Numbered from the stretch's first letter, positions 1-11,516 are shown. The stretch is 64,000 nucleotides of DNA from Uranotaenia lowii (GCF_029784155.1 NC_073693.1:288272875-288336874), one strand, 5' to 3'. Translations and numbers: made by a program. The notes: generated from the sequence alone by a model not told the origin.

Positions 1-400
1 TTTATTTGAGAGGATCAGAAAATACAAATAGCTTCTAAAACTTCAATCATCCAAATTTAAAAGGAGCAATATCCGGGCAAATTTTCTCAGAACTCAGAAA
101 CTACTTGACAAAAATCAAGAAAAAAAAATTAAAAATAAATGTTTTTTCTTTCAAACCCATCGACAGATTTTGAATCGTATAATCGTTTGGCTTCCAAAAA
201 ACCTTTCATGTTCATTTTTATAAAATTTGCTCAAAAAATCGTTTTGGAGGCGTTCGTTGTTTTTTTTTTGTTTGATTTGCTTAATAAAGTGTATAAATCT
301 GGGCAAAATCCAGGCATTTTAAAATAAAATCCGGGCATCCGGACCGGGCCGAACTGTTTCCAAATTTTGTATTAGGTATCCGGGCAATCTGGCAACATTA
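1..400 (+). repeat. GCCCGG-rich hAT-like MITE, copy 1 (cut by window edge)
   Basis: This segment ends ATCTGGCAACATTA at 400 and carries CCGGGC/GCCCGG words plus an internal block CATCGACAGATTTT. It matches the copy at 55270-55635 along most of its length in the same orientation. Its right end is the reverse complement of the left end of the full copy at 29491-29990. The left end lies outside the window. No transposase is visible. The open frame over 139-327 is a chance frame. Confidence 0.75.
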
Positions 401-1595
401 TTCATAGTAGATATATGTTTTACATTTGATGCCTATTGATAAAATCATAGAGGAAGGGTATAAAATTGGACTGAATTGATTTCTACCAAACTACTAGGCA
501 ACTCTGTTTCTTTAAAAAAATGGAAACTGTGCCACCTCAAGCCTAAGAGTCACTTGAATAACTGAGCAACTAAAACAGCGCACCACCATTAAAATTCACC
601 ACCGCCATCGTTTTCCCTGAACGTCGTTCGGGGAATATTCCAGGGACAACGACGACGTCAACTTCTCGCCTTGGAAAACGGTGACAACGACAACGACTAG
701 GACCCCGAGCGAGTTCTTGCTGCTGCTAAATGATAATTTACTTCTCCATTAAACAGCATCCGCTCGCATTAAAGAACGGGAACCTTCCAGGATCCAGCAA
801 AGTGACTGGGAATGGAACCGGGAAAGGTAAGGTTAGAGAGCATTTTACAATTTTCCCCGGAGCTGTTCGGTTTCGATCGTTTCTCGGGCTGTTGTTTAGC
901 TGCGGGTTTCGGTTTTGTTGTTGTTGTTGTTGTTGTTGAGGGTGGTTTTTGACAGTAGAACCTATCCTTGGTGCAAAATTCTACGGGTAGTCTTTTGGCG
1001 CCCAATGGGAAAATGGAAATGTGGGAATGCTAATTTAGTTGCACGTCCTAGGTATTTCCACAGAATTCAAGGGTACTATTTTTTTTTTTTGGTTTCTCTG
1101 CCGACTTAGTTAAAAATAAACATATTTAGTATAAGCTGAGAATGAAACTATTTCATACGAAAAAAATTTAACCCATCAGTCACTCCATAAACCAAATTTG
1201 TCCCATTCAGTATATTTCCGGGTGGTCCGACTGAAGCTTTACACAAGAAAATTGTCGGCTAGCCACCATCTATGCGTCGTTAACCATAATCTGCCATGTG
1301 GGATTCTGTCGAACAGCTTCCCACCAAACCGAAAAGCAGAGGAGCGTTTCCCGATAAACTAGCGCAACTATCCAGCTCTCAGCTCTGTTGGGTATTTTCC
1401 TCGATTCCTGATGATGCCGGTTTGGTTAAGACTCAAACAACAGCCTCCCACAAACCACTCGCGAGAAAGAGCACGCGAAATTAGTATGCTAATGATAATC
1501 GTTCTAATCCATAAATTCAAATGAATTGCACCATAAATCCGCCATGCTTGTTTTATATCTTTAGCGGCGGCGCGGCCTCGTTGTGTTGTTGTGGG
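401..1595. other. Non-repetitive non-coding stretch with GC-richer islands
   Basis: No gene could be supported here. The part from about 560 to 1560 is less AT-rich than the surroundings and contains a (TTG)n microsatellite. It also has a POU/homeodomain-like cluster, ATTAGTATGCTAATGATAAT, at 1480-1499. Frames at 730-939, 769-1005 and 1296-1484 show no recognisable protein and no consistent coding signal. Confidence 0.5.
915..939 (+). repeat. (TTG)n microsatellite
   Basis: About eight tandem TTG triplets. In other frames they read as runs of cysteine (plus) or threonine (minus), which explains the low-complexity ends of the overlapping open frames. Confidence 0.9.
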
Positions 1596-1988
1596 CAGTG
1601 ATGGTTTGAATCATTTGACTTAATTTTGAATCATTTGCTTATAACTTCTTTTGAAAACATTTTTCCAGAAATGATGTTCTAAACTTTAGTAGAACTAGAT
1701 CTTAGCTGCAACTTTTGTGACCAACACAAACCTGTATCTCTTATGCCTTATGAATGAGAAATCGAAAAGTTTAAATTTTTGAGCAATGATCGTAATCACA
1801 ATCATTTGGATTAGCGGGTTGGATTAAATCCTACAATTCATACCACATTGAAGATACATATTTATGACATACAAGAAAGTTGTAGCATATCTACTAAAGT
1901 TTAGAACATCATTTCATGGAAAAATGTTTTCAAAAGAAGTTATAACCAAATGATTCAAAAATAAGTCAAATGATTCAAACCATCACTG
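1596..1988. mobile_element. hAT-type MITE with long TIRs and 8-bp TSD
   Basis: This 393-bp element begins CAGTGATGGTTTGAATC and ends with its reverse complement. The inverted repeats extend about 120 bp with only a few mismatches. The flanks 1588-1595 and 1989-1996 are both GTTGTGGG, a perfect 8-bp target-site duplication. A TIR starting CAGTG with an 8-bp duplication is the hAT pattern. No coding sequence is present, so any mobilisation would have been in trans. Confidence 0.92.
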
Positions 1989-2278
1989 GTTGTGGGTTGA
2001 TGTTGTTGTTTGGGTCCTTCATGGGTTCAGCAGCCATTTTTGCTCCGCTGCAATCCGGAGAAAGGCAAATAAAGTGTACTGTTTGTTTGCCTTCGTTAGT
2101 GTGCCAGTTTTGTTAATGAACCATGCAATGTTGGGCTGGTTCTAGATTATCATAAATAGGAAACAAAGAATTGTGTTATGGTTTTGCAGCCTTCGTCAAA
2201 TTGAACATATTTTTTTATCAATATTTTTCCATCAATATGAGACGCAGTAAAAAAAAACAAAAAAATATTTTTTTTTTA

Positions 2279-2395
2279 TATGGCGACCGTCAAAAATTCG
2301 TTTCTAGAGCTTTGCTTGCCAATTGATAGAAAGGATTGTTAAGCTTCAAAACAATCCTGCGGAATGAAAGAAGCCAATTTCTGACGGTCGCCATA
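2279..2395. mobile_element. 117-bp TA-flanked MITE
   Basis: The ends are TATGGCGACCGTCA and its exact complement TGACGGTCGCCATA, with TA at both outer edges. The interior also folds back (AGGATTGTT against AACAATCC). The size and TA duplication suggest a Tc1/mariner-type MITE. The inner parts of the arms are imperfect. Confidence 0.75.
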
Positions 2396-3310
2396 GAGGT
2401 GAAAACTAACTTTAAAGTTTATAAGGATTTATTCAAAAGGAAGCACGTCTAACATGTCCTGAAGTTTACTGAAAAAGTAAACTTCAGCATAAAATCCAAT
2501 CAAAATCATCCATCCACATCGCTAGCAACCTTCAAGAAGCAACCACAACCGACAGATTTGCTCGGTGTGGTTTACCATTGACTTGCTTCCCTACCACTCC
2601 AACTTGAAAGGTGTCAATAATTGAATTCATTGGCTGATGAACGGGTGCTGCAGCATGAAATTCGTTGAATTGAATCTTATTGTCCGGAACAGTGACCACC
2701 CCCACCAACCGGGCTCTTCAGAAGGTAACAAGCGGAACGACATCCATTGCCACATCCTACAGTTTAAACATTAACATGCTTTTACAAACAGACCTGGAGA
2801 GGTGACAGAAACGGTCACCCATCCACCCACACAGGCAATCTTTGTGATCTGAATCGGTAAATTGATAAAACAACAACCATCGTTGGCTCTGGTAGGGAAT
2901 GCACCTTGTCAATCGATATGGGATCAATGTGCAATGGGAAATTGTGATTGCCTTCCAAAGATCTCGAGATTGAAGGAAGGAAAGAACATAACATACCTAC
3001 TACTGTCGATTGCCGGATGATAGATGAGGTATCGCTTCAAATGTGTTATATTCAACCCAAACCGGGTCTGGTTTATTGAGGGATGATAGCTTGCGTCTTT
3101 GAGCAGGAAGGATATTGTTTTGATAACTCATTTATCATGAATATGTTCCGAAGCTTAGTTTCATATTTCAAAACTGGATGAAAGTTGATCGCAGTTGCAT
3201 TGGGAATTTCAATAAATGTGTAAGATAACATAATTCTAAGGTCCTTGAATAAATAAATAATTTAAATGGTTTGTATTTAGAGAAGCAGAAACGTAAGAAA
3301 ATGTTAGTTC
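2396..3310. other. Non-coding, GC-richer island
   Basis: No coding frame of note. The sequence from about 2490 to 3010 has near-balanced composition and no internal repeats that I could find, so it is probably single-copy DNA. A 12-bp perfect hairpin sits at 2459-2487. Confidence 0.45.
2459..2487. other. Short perfect hairpin
   Basis: CTGAAGTTTACT, a 5-nt GAAAA loop, then AGTAAACTTCAG give a 12-bp perfect stem. Its role is unknown. It is too short to call a microRNA precursor. Confidence 0.6.
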
Positions 3311-3543
3311 TTTTTTTTAACGAACACAAATACAAATATACAAATATCTCAAAGAAAATTTATGTTTGCTCAAAGAGATTTCTATAACTTAACACTAAGC
3401 GTACACTTCTCGAGGATATGATTGCTAGTATCTTGCAAATGCAACCCACAGAAAGTGCACTATAAATGCCGTGATCGGAATTCGATCTCATGCCCGTTGG
3501 CTCAGAAGACTTGAACGCTGTCCTCTAGGTCACGGGCTGCGGT
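3311..3543 (-). mobile_element. tRNA-derived SINE, family 1 (minus copy)
   Basis: Read on the minus strand, a tRNA-like head has an A-box region GTGACCTAGAGGACAGCG and a B-box region GAGATCGAATTCCGATCACG. A tRNA-unrelated body and a tail GTTCGTTAAAAAAAA follow. The copy at 38933-39173 matches it throughout, with the same box spacing. Internal Pol III promoters would drive such elements, and mobility would depend on a LINE partner. It is too diverged and too long to be a functional tRNA gene. Confidence 0.82.
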
Positions 3544-4275
3544 ATACATTTGAAAAATTTTCAACATAAATTAATCCAAATTCCCTCATAGCTCTAACGC
3601 ATTTTTTTTTTTCTAAAATCTAATGCCCTTGAAAACTTAACTGATAAAATTATTTGCTGTAAAATTGAAATGAAATTTATCAAGTATTTATTTAAACTTC
3701 CACATCATGAATACCTCATCAAACTCTCACTTTTATTGCAAACGCAATATTTTACTTCCAAAAAGTCTTGCTTCACAAATTCCGTGTCAATGTTTGCAAC
3801 TTATCTATTAATAATGGACGATTTTACTTAGGAGTCCATATTTGACGATTAATAGCCATAAATTAAAAACAATCCTAGAGTAAGTAATGAAGTTGAACCA
3901 TTGTTTTCGGATATTTTCACAAATTTTGAACGAACGAAAGACGTTTTTTAGCTGTAGTTTTCAAAACTGAATAATTTTTCCTTTGTAACCGTAAGTTGAC
4001 CCAACGATTTCAATGTATTTGTAAAGAGGTTAAAATAAAATAAAATATTTGAAAAGTGAAATATGTATAGCACCCATTCAAGTGTGACGTCAAAACGTTC
4101 GCAGATCAATTTTTTTGGTAAACTGCATTTTCAGCATATCTTTAAAAAAAAAAATCAGACACTCGCCGTCTTTTGCATTTTCTGACAGCGCATAATTTAA
4201 AATTTATATTGACCAAAAGTTAGAGCGATATATGAACTCGCAGATAAAAAAAAATTGTGATAATTTTTAAGTTTC
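3544..4275. other. AT-rich non-coding stretch
   Basis: No coding frame, RNA gene or transposon end was recognised. A TGACGTCAAAACG word near 4085 resembles words at about 5118 and 7167 and may belong to an old repeat family. Confidence 0.4.
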
Positions 4276-4980
4276 AGGAGACTTGATCCTTTACTAAAGG
4301 AGACTTGATCCCGTATTCAGGGTGCCCTGACTCTAGGCAAAAATTTAAGAAATTTCGAAGATAAAAGTTCCGTTGACTATTTCTTGCCATATTACTTTTT
4401 ATTTCACAGTTTGTAAGTAGAATTATAAAAGTTTTCTTCTATCCTAGAGTAATTGCATACTTTAAGGCGTTTTTTTATAGTTTTTAGAGAAATACAGTTT
4501 TTTTTTAACCCGTTTTAACAGACAATTACTCGACTAGTTTTCGTCGGATATTAGTAATTTCATGATAATCAATGATCACGATCCATTCAGATGAAAAATA
4601 CAACTTTTTTGACTCTAGCGATCAATTATTTCCATAAAAAACTTGGAAAACTTCTTCTTAAAAAAAATTGAGAGTTCACTATTGCTTTGAAAATATGCGA
4701 TTAAGAAGTTCATATTTTAATCTTTAAATTAACATATTTCAATAAATATTTTTATAATAATATTTTCATGTGAGAAACATTTTAAAGTGATAAAAAAAGT
4801 TCAAATCACATTGTATAAAAAAAAATTTAAAAAATTAAAATTTTCAAAATTTGTTGAGATAACAGCATTGTTGTTTTGTTTTGTTTGGCACCATTTTTCT
4901 AGAACATTTCATGTTTGTAAGATATTTCTGTTTCGAGATATAGCGAAGGAATCAAGTATCCCCAGGGATCAAGTATCCTT
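4276..4980. repeat. Possible non-autonomous element with doubled inverted GATCAAGT ends
   Basis: The left end has two copies of GGAGACTTGATCC (4277-4319 region). The right end has two inverted copies of the related ATCAAGTATCC (4951-4978). Doubled subterminal repeats in opposite orientation suggest a small DNA-transposon derivative. No target duplication was identified and the arms are diverged. Confidence 0.45.
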
Positions 4981-7362
4981 ATTTTCCTCTATGTTAATTT
5001 TACGGTTTGCTGAGCTTATTGAAAAAAGGAATACACATCTCAGCTTAGTCTATAAAACGCAGAAGATAGGAATGGAATGTATTGAATGAATCGTTATCAA
5101 AATATAAGAAATAGAAGTCATGACGTCACAACGCGTCACTTTTTACATTCTTCTGATTATTTTTACAAAACCGTACTCTGGCGCTCTTCGATACGATCAA
5201 ACTTTATGAAAATTGACAAAAAACATAAGTTTGCTACAACCAACAAATCGCTGTTTTTTTTTTAAATTATGAGGTCTATTTATTTTACGGCGAATTATGG
5301 TTTTGCAAATCGTTATGACGTTAAGGAACTTTTTTCAGCCACAAGCCCAAAAATTAATAAGGTTTGCATCACTGTGATCACGTGGATATTATTTAAAAAA
5401 AAAACCAATGCTACGAAAAACCTTATTCGTAAAAGCATTTCAATTTGTTTCTGTGTTTCTGTGATAACTTCAACTGCAAAGAAAAGGAAAAAGAATTGAT
5501 AATTTCAAAAGCTTTTGTTCTATTGATAAAATGTTAATGGACACTACATCGCCCAAATCAGGCGAATTATGAAAATTTCACAAGTTGCAAGCTTAAATTG
5601 ATGAAAGGCTTAGCGCAAAGTACCATGATATTTTTGGAGAGATCAGATCAATTATGGGAAAATTATGGAATTATGGGAAATTAACATGATCATAAGTACA
5701 TAGATTTGAACCATTTTTTTAGGCTTCTATATGCCGATTTTTTTTTTATTATCTACAGTTTTTCACGAAGCTTTAATTGTCACAATTTGATACGGGTTAT
5801 GACAAGAAAGATATGAGGTTTTAAAATAACCTTATCCATGACATCGAGCATATTGTTTGGTCGTGCGAGGTCCATCTTGTCGCTAGAACGAATTTTATAG
5901 ATTCCCTTAGGGCCCCAGGAAAACCACTCTAAATATGTTCCAGTGAGAGATGTGCTGGCTGTGATAGACTTGGACTACATGTTCGAAATATATTTTTTCC
6001 TAAAAGCTATTGATCTTCGTCTATAATTCTTTTTATTTTCACATTTCCCTATCTATCTTCTATCTTTTCTTCAAAAAATGAACAAGATATAATCACACAA
6101 TTGTAATCAAACAAAACGAGTTTGGCTCCTTAAAGCCTAAAGTTATGAGCCGTTTCAAATAAAAAAAAATAACAAAAAAAAACTACCTTATGAAGGGGGT
6201 CGATTTGTAAAAACATCAATTGCCGATATGCCATGCTCAAAAACCTCTATTTCTTTTTTTAATTTTATTAACTGTTTAAATATAGCTCTTATCGAATGCC
6301 TTTATTACTAAGATGTACTTTTGTCATAATTAAAGCTTTGATAAATCTCAAATAAAAAACGTTTGATAAAGACCAAAATTATTAGTGAAAAATGATTTTT
6401 TATTACCATTCAATACAAAATCTCCATTATTCCATTCAAATTTCACGTTTTTTTGCACGACTCTTTCTCATAGTCTGATAAGGCCCAAATTTTTCATGGA
6501 ACCTTGCACTTATACATATTTAAGTTTAATTCCATTTTAGTTTTCATTAGGAGATATCTCTTAAGGGATTGTTTGTGAATACAGGTTTGATTTGGATTTT
6601 CTAGTAAAATTCTTCGAGGAAACATTACTTAAAGACAGTTTTTTTTAAATAATTAAAAAAAATTTTTTGTAAAGGCTTATGAATTCGTTTGCAAGAAATG
6701 TTAATCTATAAAATAAATCGATTTCAAAAATTTTGAATCACATTGGATGTATTGTATGTTCATGGAAAAGTTGCCTTATGCCAGCAAGTAGAAGAAGCAT
6801 TTAGCGGGAGTTTTAATATTAAAATTGATGTATGAAGAACTTGATCAGTTTTCCAAGATTTTAATTCTAATCACAGATAACTACCTAGTTTATGATTTAC
6901 GAAGATTCTTTTAAAAATCGAAGAGAATTAATATGTTTATTATCGAATGAAGTGCTCAACAAGCGCTTTTTTTTTAGTTTTAATTACAGACGTTTAAAAA
7001 AACCGCGTTAACGTGGAAAAAAATATTTCTTAGTCTAGTAAAAAAATCGATTATTGAATTCGTTTATTGAAGCGCATTGTCATGATACACATGTAGAAAA
7101 GGAATACTATAATAATGTTGAAGTCAAAAGTCTTGGACGTTTTCGAAAATAGCAAATCCATTTTCGTGACGCCACAACGCGTGTTCTGAAGTTGTGCAAC
7201 TCACAAATTGCTGAACCGATGTTCATTTTGAAAATTGCGTTGAATTCCTCTCAAACAATTTGAAAAGATCTCCAATGTTTGACAATATGTGATGTTTAAA
7301 CGAATCACGAATTGGAAAAATCACAAAAATATAAACCCAGATAACCGATTCTAGAGCGTTAA
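4981..7362. other. AT-rich non-coding stretch
   Basis: Nothing convincing is seen over about 2.4 kb. Open frames at 4787-5089 and 5269-5499 are low-complexity Lys/Phe/Ile-rich translations of A/T runs with no recognisable domain. Confidence 0.4.
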
Positions 7363-8680
7363 TAAAGCATGGATCACTACAAATCTGGACGCATTAAAAC
7401 GGGTCTATCTCGGAGATTTGTAAACGAAATAAAAATGTTTTGTACTTGAAATGTAGGGTTTTTATTGCACTTTAAAGGAAAAATAATAAAAAAATTATTC
7501 CGATGTTGTTTTGATGAATTTTCGAACTTTTGGTTGAGTATCACTCATTATAGTTTGAACACCCTATTCGCTGACCTCAGCGGCCATTTTGTTCCACAAT
7601 CTCTTTATCTCTGTTGCTTCCCGAGTCGTCCTACCATTCTTCTTCATCTTCTGCTTGACAATTGCCCAAAATTTTTCGATAGAGCGGAATTGAGGGCAGT
7701 TGGGTGGGTCAATGTCCTTTTCGACAAAATCCACCCGTTGGCCCAATACCACTGTAGAACCTCCTAGCTGTAGTGGCAGCTTGCCAAATCTGGCGAAAAC
7801 TTAACTAGTCCTTTGTGAGATCTAATGTACGAAAAAAAAAGTTTTTCAGGCATTCCTCCTTGTAATTTTCGGAGTCCATGGTCTTGTTTTTCACAAAAAC
7901 CGGAATTTTTCGTCCGCAACTGCAAATACCTTGCCAGATCAAACACTTTCTTGCACACTTATCAGCAAAAACGAATTTGAAGTTGCCGGGGACATCACCA
8001 TGACCAGTGCAGTGCACTACTGCAGTGGCTTTACATAATTTTTGGCAGAAAGCTACCCAAAATCCATCTTCGCGTACGTTTCGTCATCCATGAGGATGCA
8101 TCCGTCGTACTTCGTTGGAATCTTGTTGTATAACTTCCGGGCACGTCCTTTGGATACTAAATTCTGCTTCAATGTCCGGTTTGGTTGCTTACTGGTCCAA
8201 TAGGATCGTATTCCTTCGCGTAGACAAATTCTGCTGACGGTGCACCGGTCGGCGTTGAATTTCTTGTCAATGTCATAGTCCGACTACCCTGTGTTTCCTT
8301 GATCGTTCTCAACACCTTCAAATGCAGTTGCTGATTCTTAGGTCCACTATAACGCTTGGTATGAACCTGCCGATCTATATTACGCATCTCACAGACCCGT
8401 TTGAGAACGCAACACACGGTTGATTTGACCATTTTTAAGGATTTCGCGATTTTTGAACCCGACCACGTCGTTTTTGACGTGGGTGTTCAAAATTTATTTT
8501 CATCTCGCGTCTTCCATCACGTGTAACTTTTTTGAAACAAAACGAATCGTAATGAAATTTTCAGCACTGGTAGAAGAAACATTCCTCTACAAAGTGCTGC
8601 CAAAACATTGCAGATCCGAGAACTAGGAGCACTATGGTAAAATAAATAGTGCGTCCAGATTTGTAATGATCCATGCTTTA
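7363..8680 (-). mobile_element. Tc1/mariner (ITmD37E-like) element, decayed
   Basis: This element of about 1.3 kb is bounded by TA and by near-perfect inverted ends of about 28 bp. The left end starts AAGCATGGATCACTAC and its complement lies at 8651-8678, with the shared block AAATCTGGACGCA. The length matches the family. It carries a broken transposase on the minus strand, described separately. The TA duplications lie at 7363-7364 and 8679-8680. Confidence 0.92.
7564..8432 (-). pseudogene. DD37E-type transposase pseudogene
   Basis: Reading minus-strand frames in order, 8432-8169 gives the N-terminal DNA-binding part, with a helix-turn-helix-like MVKSTVCCVLKRV. Then MDDETY near 8090-8074 supplies the first catalytic Asp (codon 8085). 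SPDLASCHY at about 7796-7770 supplies the second Asp (codon 7790). IDPPNCPQFRSIEKFW supplies the catalytic Glu (codon 7677). The second Asp and the Glu are 113 nt apart, one base short of the 114 nt expected for 37 intervening residues, so a 1-nt deletion breaks the frame there. Further frame changes separate the other blocks, so no functional enzyme is encoded. DD37E spacing is known from a mosquito-rich Tc1/mariner lineage. That assignment rests on the spacing and motif style. Confidence 0.88.
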
Positions 8681-10179
8681 AGCAGTGATAATTCCATTTA
8701 ATTTTTTTTTATTTGAAAGATGGCTTTTTTAAATATCATTATATTCAGATATTATTGGTTTTTCGACAAAGTTTTGTTTCAAATCATAACTTATTGTTCA
8801 AATTAATTTACTTACTAAAATTATAAAATCTATATTTATATCAAATCTTTAACAAGGTAACTGAATATCGATTGTTCGAAAATGAAGTTTTAAATTATTT
8901 TTGAATAACGAAAAATAATAATCGGTTCTCAGGTAAAGGGGTGCTTATTTAGAATGGGTCATATAGATTTTTCTATGAAATTTTCCAACAAAATAATTTG
9001 ATAGTAAATACTGGTAAATAAATTTTCAATTTTCACTCAAACTGCTAGAAACATAAGATTCAATAATAAACCTTAAGACAAAAAGATAATCGTAAAAAAA
9101 ATTCGTTTTGAATCTTCCTTCATAATTTTATACTTTCTCTTAAAAATATTTGTTAAACTTCTAGAAATTTTGCCTTCAATAGGGCGTGTCAAATTCCATC
9201 TGTTCTAAATTTTCAAAACCCTGTAGTCTTGAAAGTTTTTCTTTATTTAAAAAAATCATAAAAAAATGGATGGAATATCTGCCAGTGTTGCTAGTTGTTT
9301 TTCATGAAAAAAAAAAATGCTCTAGTTGGGGCGTAATTACTATTTTCTTGCTGCTCCTACCGCTTTACCGTCTTCGGCAAAGTTGCAGCCCGAAAATTTG
9401 GCTGTAAGCAATTGAAATTGCATTGCGTGAGAAAATATTCAAGAAATAATAAAACAGATATATTTTCCGAAAATTTTTTTGCGTTTTTCAATACAAAATT
9501 TCAAATTTTACTTACCTACCGAGTACCTTAATTTTATTTTGAAGATCTGCAATAATTCTGTTGTTCGTTTTGATAAAAAATGAAACTTTTGACAACAGGG
9601 TTAAGAAATTTGAGAAAAGTCGCAAAACGACACACTCTAGTGTACAATACAGTTTTCAAGTTTTTGTATACAAAAACTGTTGCAAATTTGCTATTTAACG
9701 AAGCCAAAGGTTCAATCCTTCCTGATCGGTTCTGCAGCAATTAACCTGTTGAATTTTCCATTACAAGTCGATTGCTTCCGACTTTGATTTTGTTGCCTAA
9801 ATTGGTGGATATGGGTATGTTAGGGCTTACGAACATTCATGATTGTTTAATTTGATTTTTTCTCAAATCATATGGTGAGATGTCTGTAAATCTGATTATT
9901 TCAGTAAAGTACTCTCAATTCCTACAAGTACTTTGAAATCCGAAAGTCTATCCAATTTGTACCAAAAAATCAAACCAGTTCTGAACCATACATCCACACT
10001 AGAATATTCATACGCATCGAAACACTCTTCCTGGAACACATTCTTCGGGAGCACATAACTAGAAGGCAAAAGAGCATCACAAATTATGTTCAATCATGGA
10101 ACATTCCGAAAGGACGCTGTAGCCGAAAAAAAGAGGGAAAAAACCATTACGATTTATCTGAAGCCCTAAAGGTCCTGAA
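8681..10179. other. AT-rich non-coding stretch
   Basis: No supported feature. Short frames at 9186-9407, 9534-9740 and 9896-10093 show no domain and have the composition of the background. Confidence 0.4.
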
Positions 10180-10560
10180 TCTTTGGACTACGACTCAATC
10201 CAATTCCAAACGAACCGGAGAAGCAGAAATTCCATCGTTTGCTCAAGGATGGAGGTCAGCGCTTTATTGAAACAGTTTCCGGTAACTGGCCCCAAATGCG
10301 AACAATCAGTCAGCTATCCGGGTGGCCCACTGAACCGTGACCTCTTGCCTTGCTTTTTGGCTCTTTCCCTATGCGATTTTGAGATCCGGAGGGATGCAGC
10401 AGCGATGCAACTTTCCGTTTTCGTTCATGGAAGCACGAGAAAACCGGCCGGCAGCAGCCGGATCTCACCAGGGACTGCAATCATTTGCCAGTGATAAATG
10501 AGCTGGCCCCATTAGCAGTGATTATCCAGCTTCTGTGATCATAGGATTAGAAGGGTTTGA
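10180..10560. other. GC-richer single-copy-looking island
   Basis: The sequence is clearly less AT-rich than its neighbours. It holds a 103-codon frame (10183-10494) without recognisable homology. CCATTAGCAGTGATTATCC near 10508 contains homeodomain-type cores. The region could be regulatory. I do not call a gene. Confidence 0.4.
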
Positions 10561-10944
10561 GATTTCATCTTTCGAAAAGGAATTTTCAGTGTCGGTTCGA
10601 GTCTTCAGGGAAGCCCTGGAAAAATTCTTTCGATAATCATCTTGTTTAAAAATTGATTTTTTAAATTTTTCTCTTAAAAAACATTCCAAAAAATTTTGAA
10701 CACTTATCCTGGTCGGGCAAATAAAGATATTTCAACATTTTATGCCCAAAACTTGGGAATTTCCAAACCAATTTGGGTAGAATCTAGGTAAACATTTCAA
10801 ATCTAAATTTTTCATAGACGCACCAGAAAAAACCTATTCCGGATTTTGTGATATTTTTTTTTTTAAGTACATTTCGTACATTAAGGCAACGAAGCTAGCC
10901 GAGTTGAATAATTACTGTAAGTGATAAAAAAAATCGAGTTTTGT

Positions 10945-11516
10945 TCTCAGATAGTCAGATTTTCAGATTCTCAGATTCTCAGATTCTCAGATTCTCTGAT
11001 TCTTACATTTTCAGATTCTCAGATTCTCAGATTCTCAGATTCTCAGATTCTCAGATTCTCAGATTCTCAGATTCTCAGATTCTCAGATTCTCAGATTTCA
11101 GATTCTCAGATTCTCAAATTCTCAGATTCTCAGATTCTCAGATTCTCTGATTCTTAGATTTTCAGATTCTCAGATTCTCAGATTCTCAGATTCTCAGATT
11201 CTCAAATTCGCAGATTCTCAGATTCTCAGATTCTCTCATTCTTAGATTTTCAGATTCTCAGATTCTCAGATTCTCAGATTCTCAGATTCTCAGATTCTCA
11301 GATTCTCTGATTCTCAGATTCCCAGATTCACAGTTTCTTAGATTCTCAGATTCTCAGATTCCAAGATTCTCAGATTCTCAGATTCTCAGATTCTCAGATT
11401 CTCAGATTCTCAGATTCTAAGATTCTTAGATCCTCAGATTCTCAGATTCTCTGTTTCTCAGACTCTCAGATTCTGAGTTTCACTGAGTTTCACTGAGATT
11501 CTGAGTTTCACAGATT
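10945..11516 (+). repeat. 8-bp tandem repeat array (CAGATTCT)n
   Basis: The unit CAGATTCT is repeated about sixty times with point variants. A variant block, CTCTGATTCTTAGATTTTCAG-like, recurs near 10993, 11143 and 11231, a hint of higher-order structure. Because 8 bp is not a multiple of 3, every frame reads as a 24-nt, 8-residue peptide repeat (SDSQILRF), which explains the overlapping open frames. The array is followed by an inverted, degraded array, so the whole is foldback-like. Confidence 0.95.

Noticed and set aside
1296..1484. 62-codon frame in the GC-richer island as an exon
   Set aside because: No splice-site logic or recognisable homology. The island is better described as unclassified single-copy DNA.
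10921..11157. A protein of SDSQILRF repeats
   Set aside because: It is the translation of the 8-bp satellite. Any frame of an 8-bp tandem repeat gives an 8-residue peptide repeat, and no flanking coding sequence supports it.
10945..11516. CRISPR array
   Set aside because: The 8-bp units are contiguous with no unique spacers, and the genome is eukaryotic.
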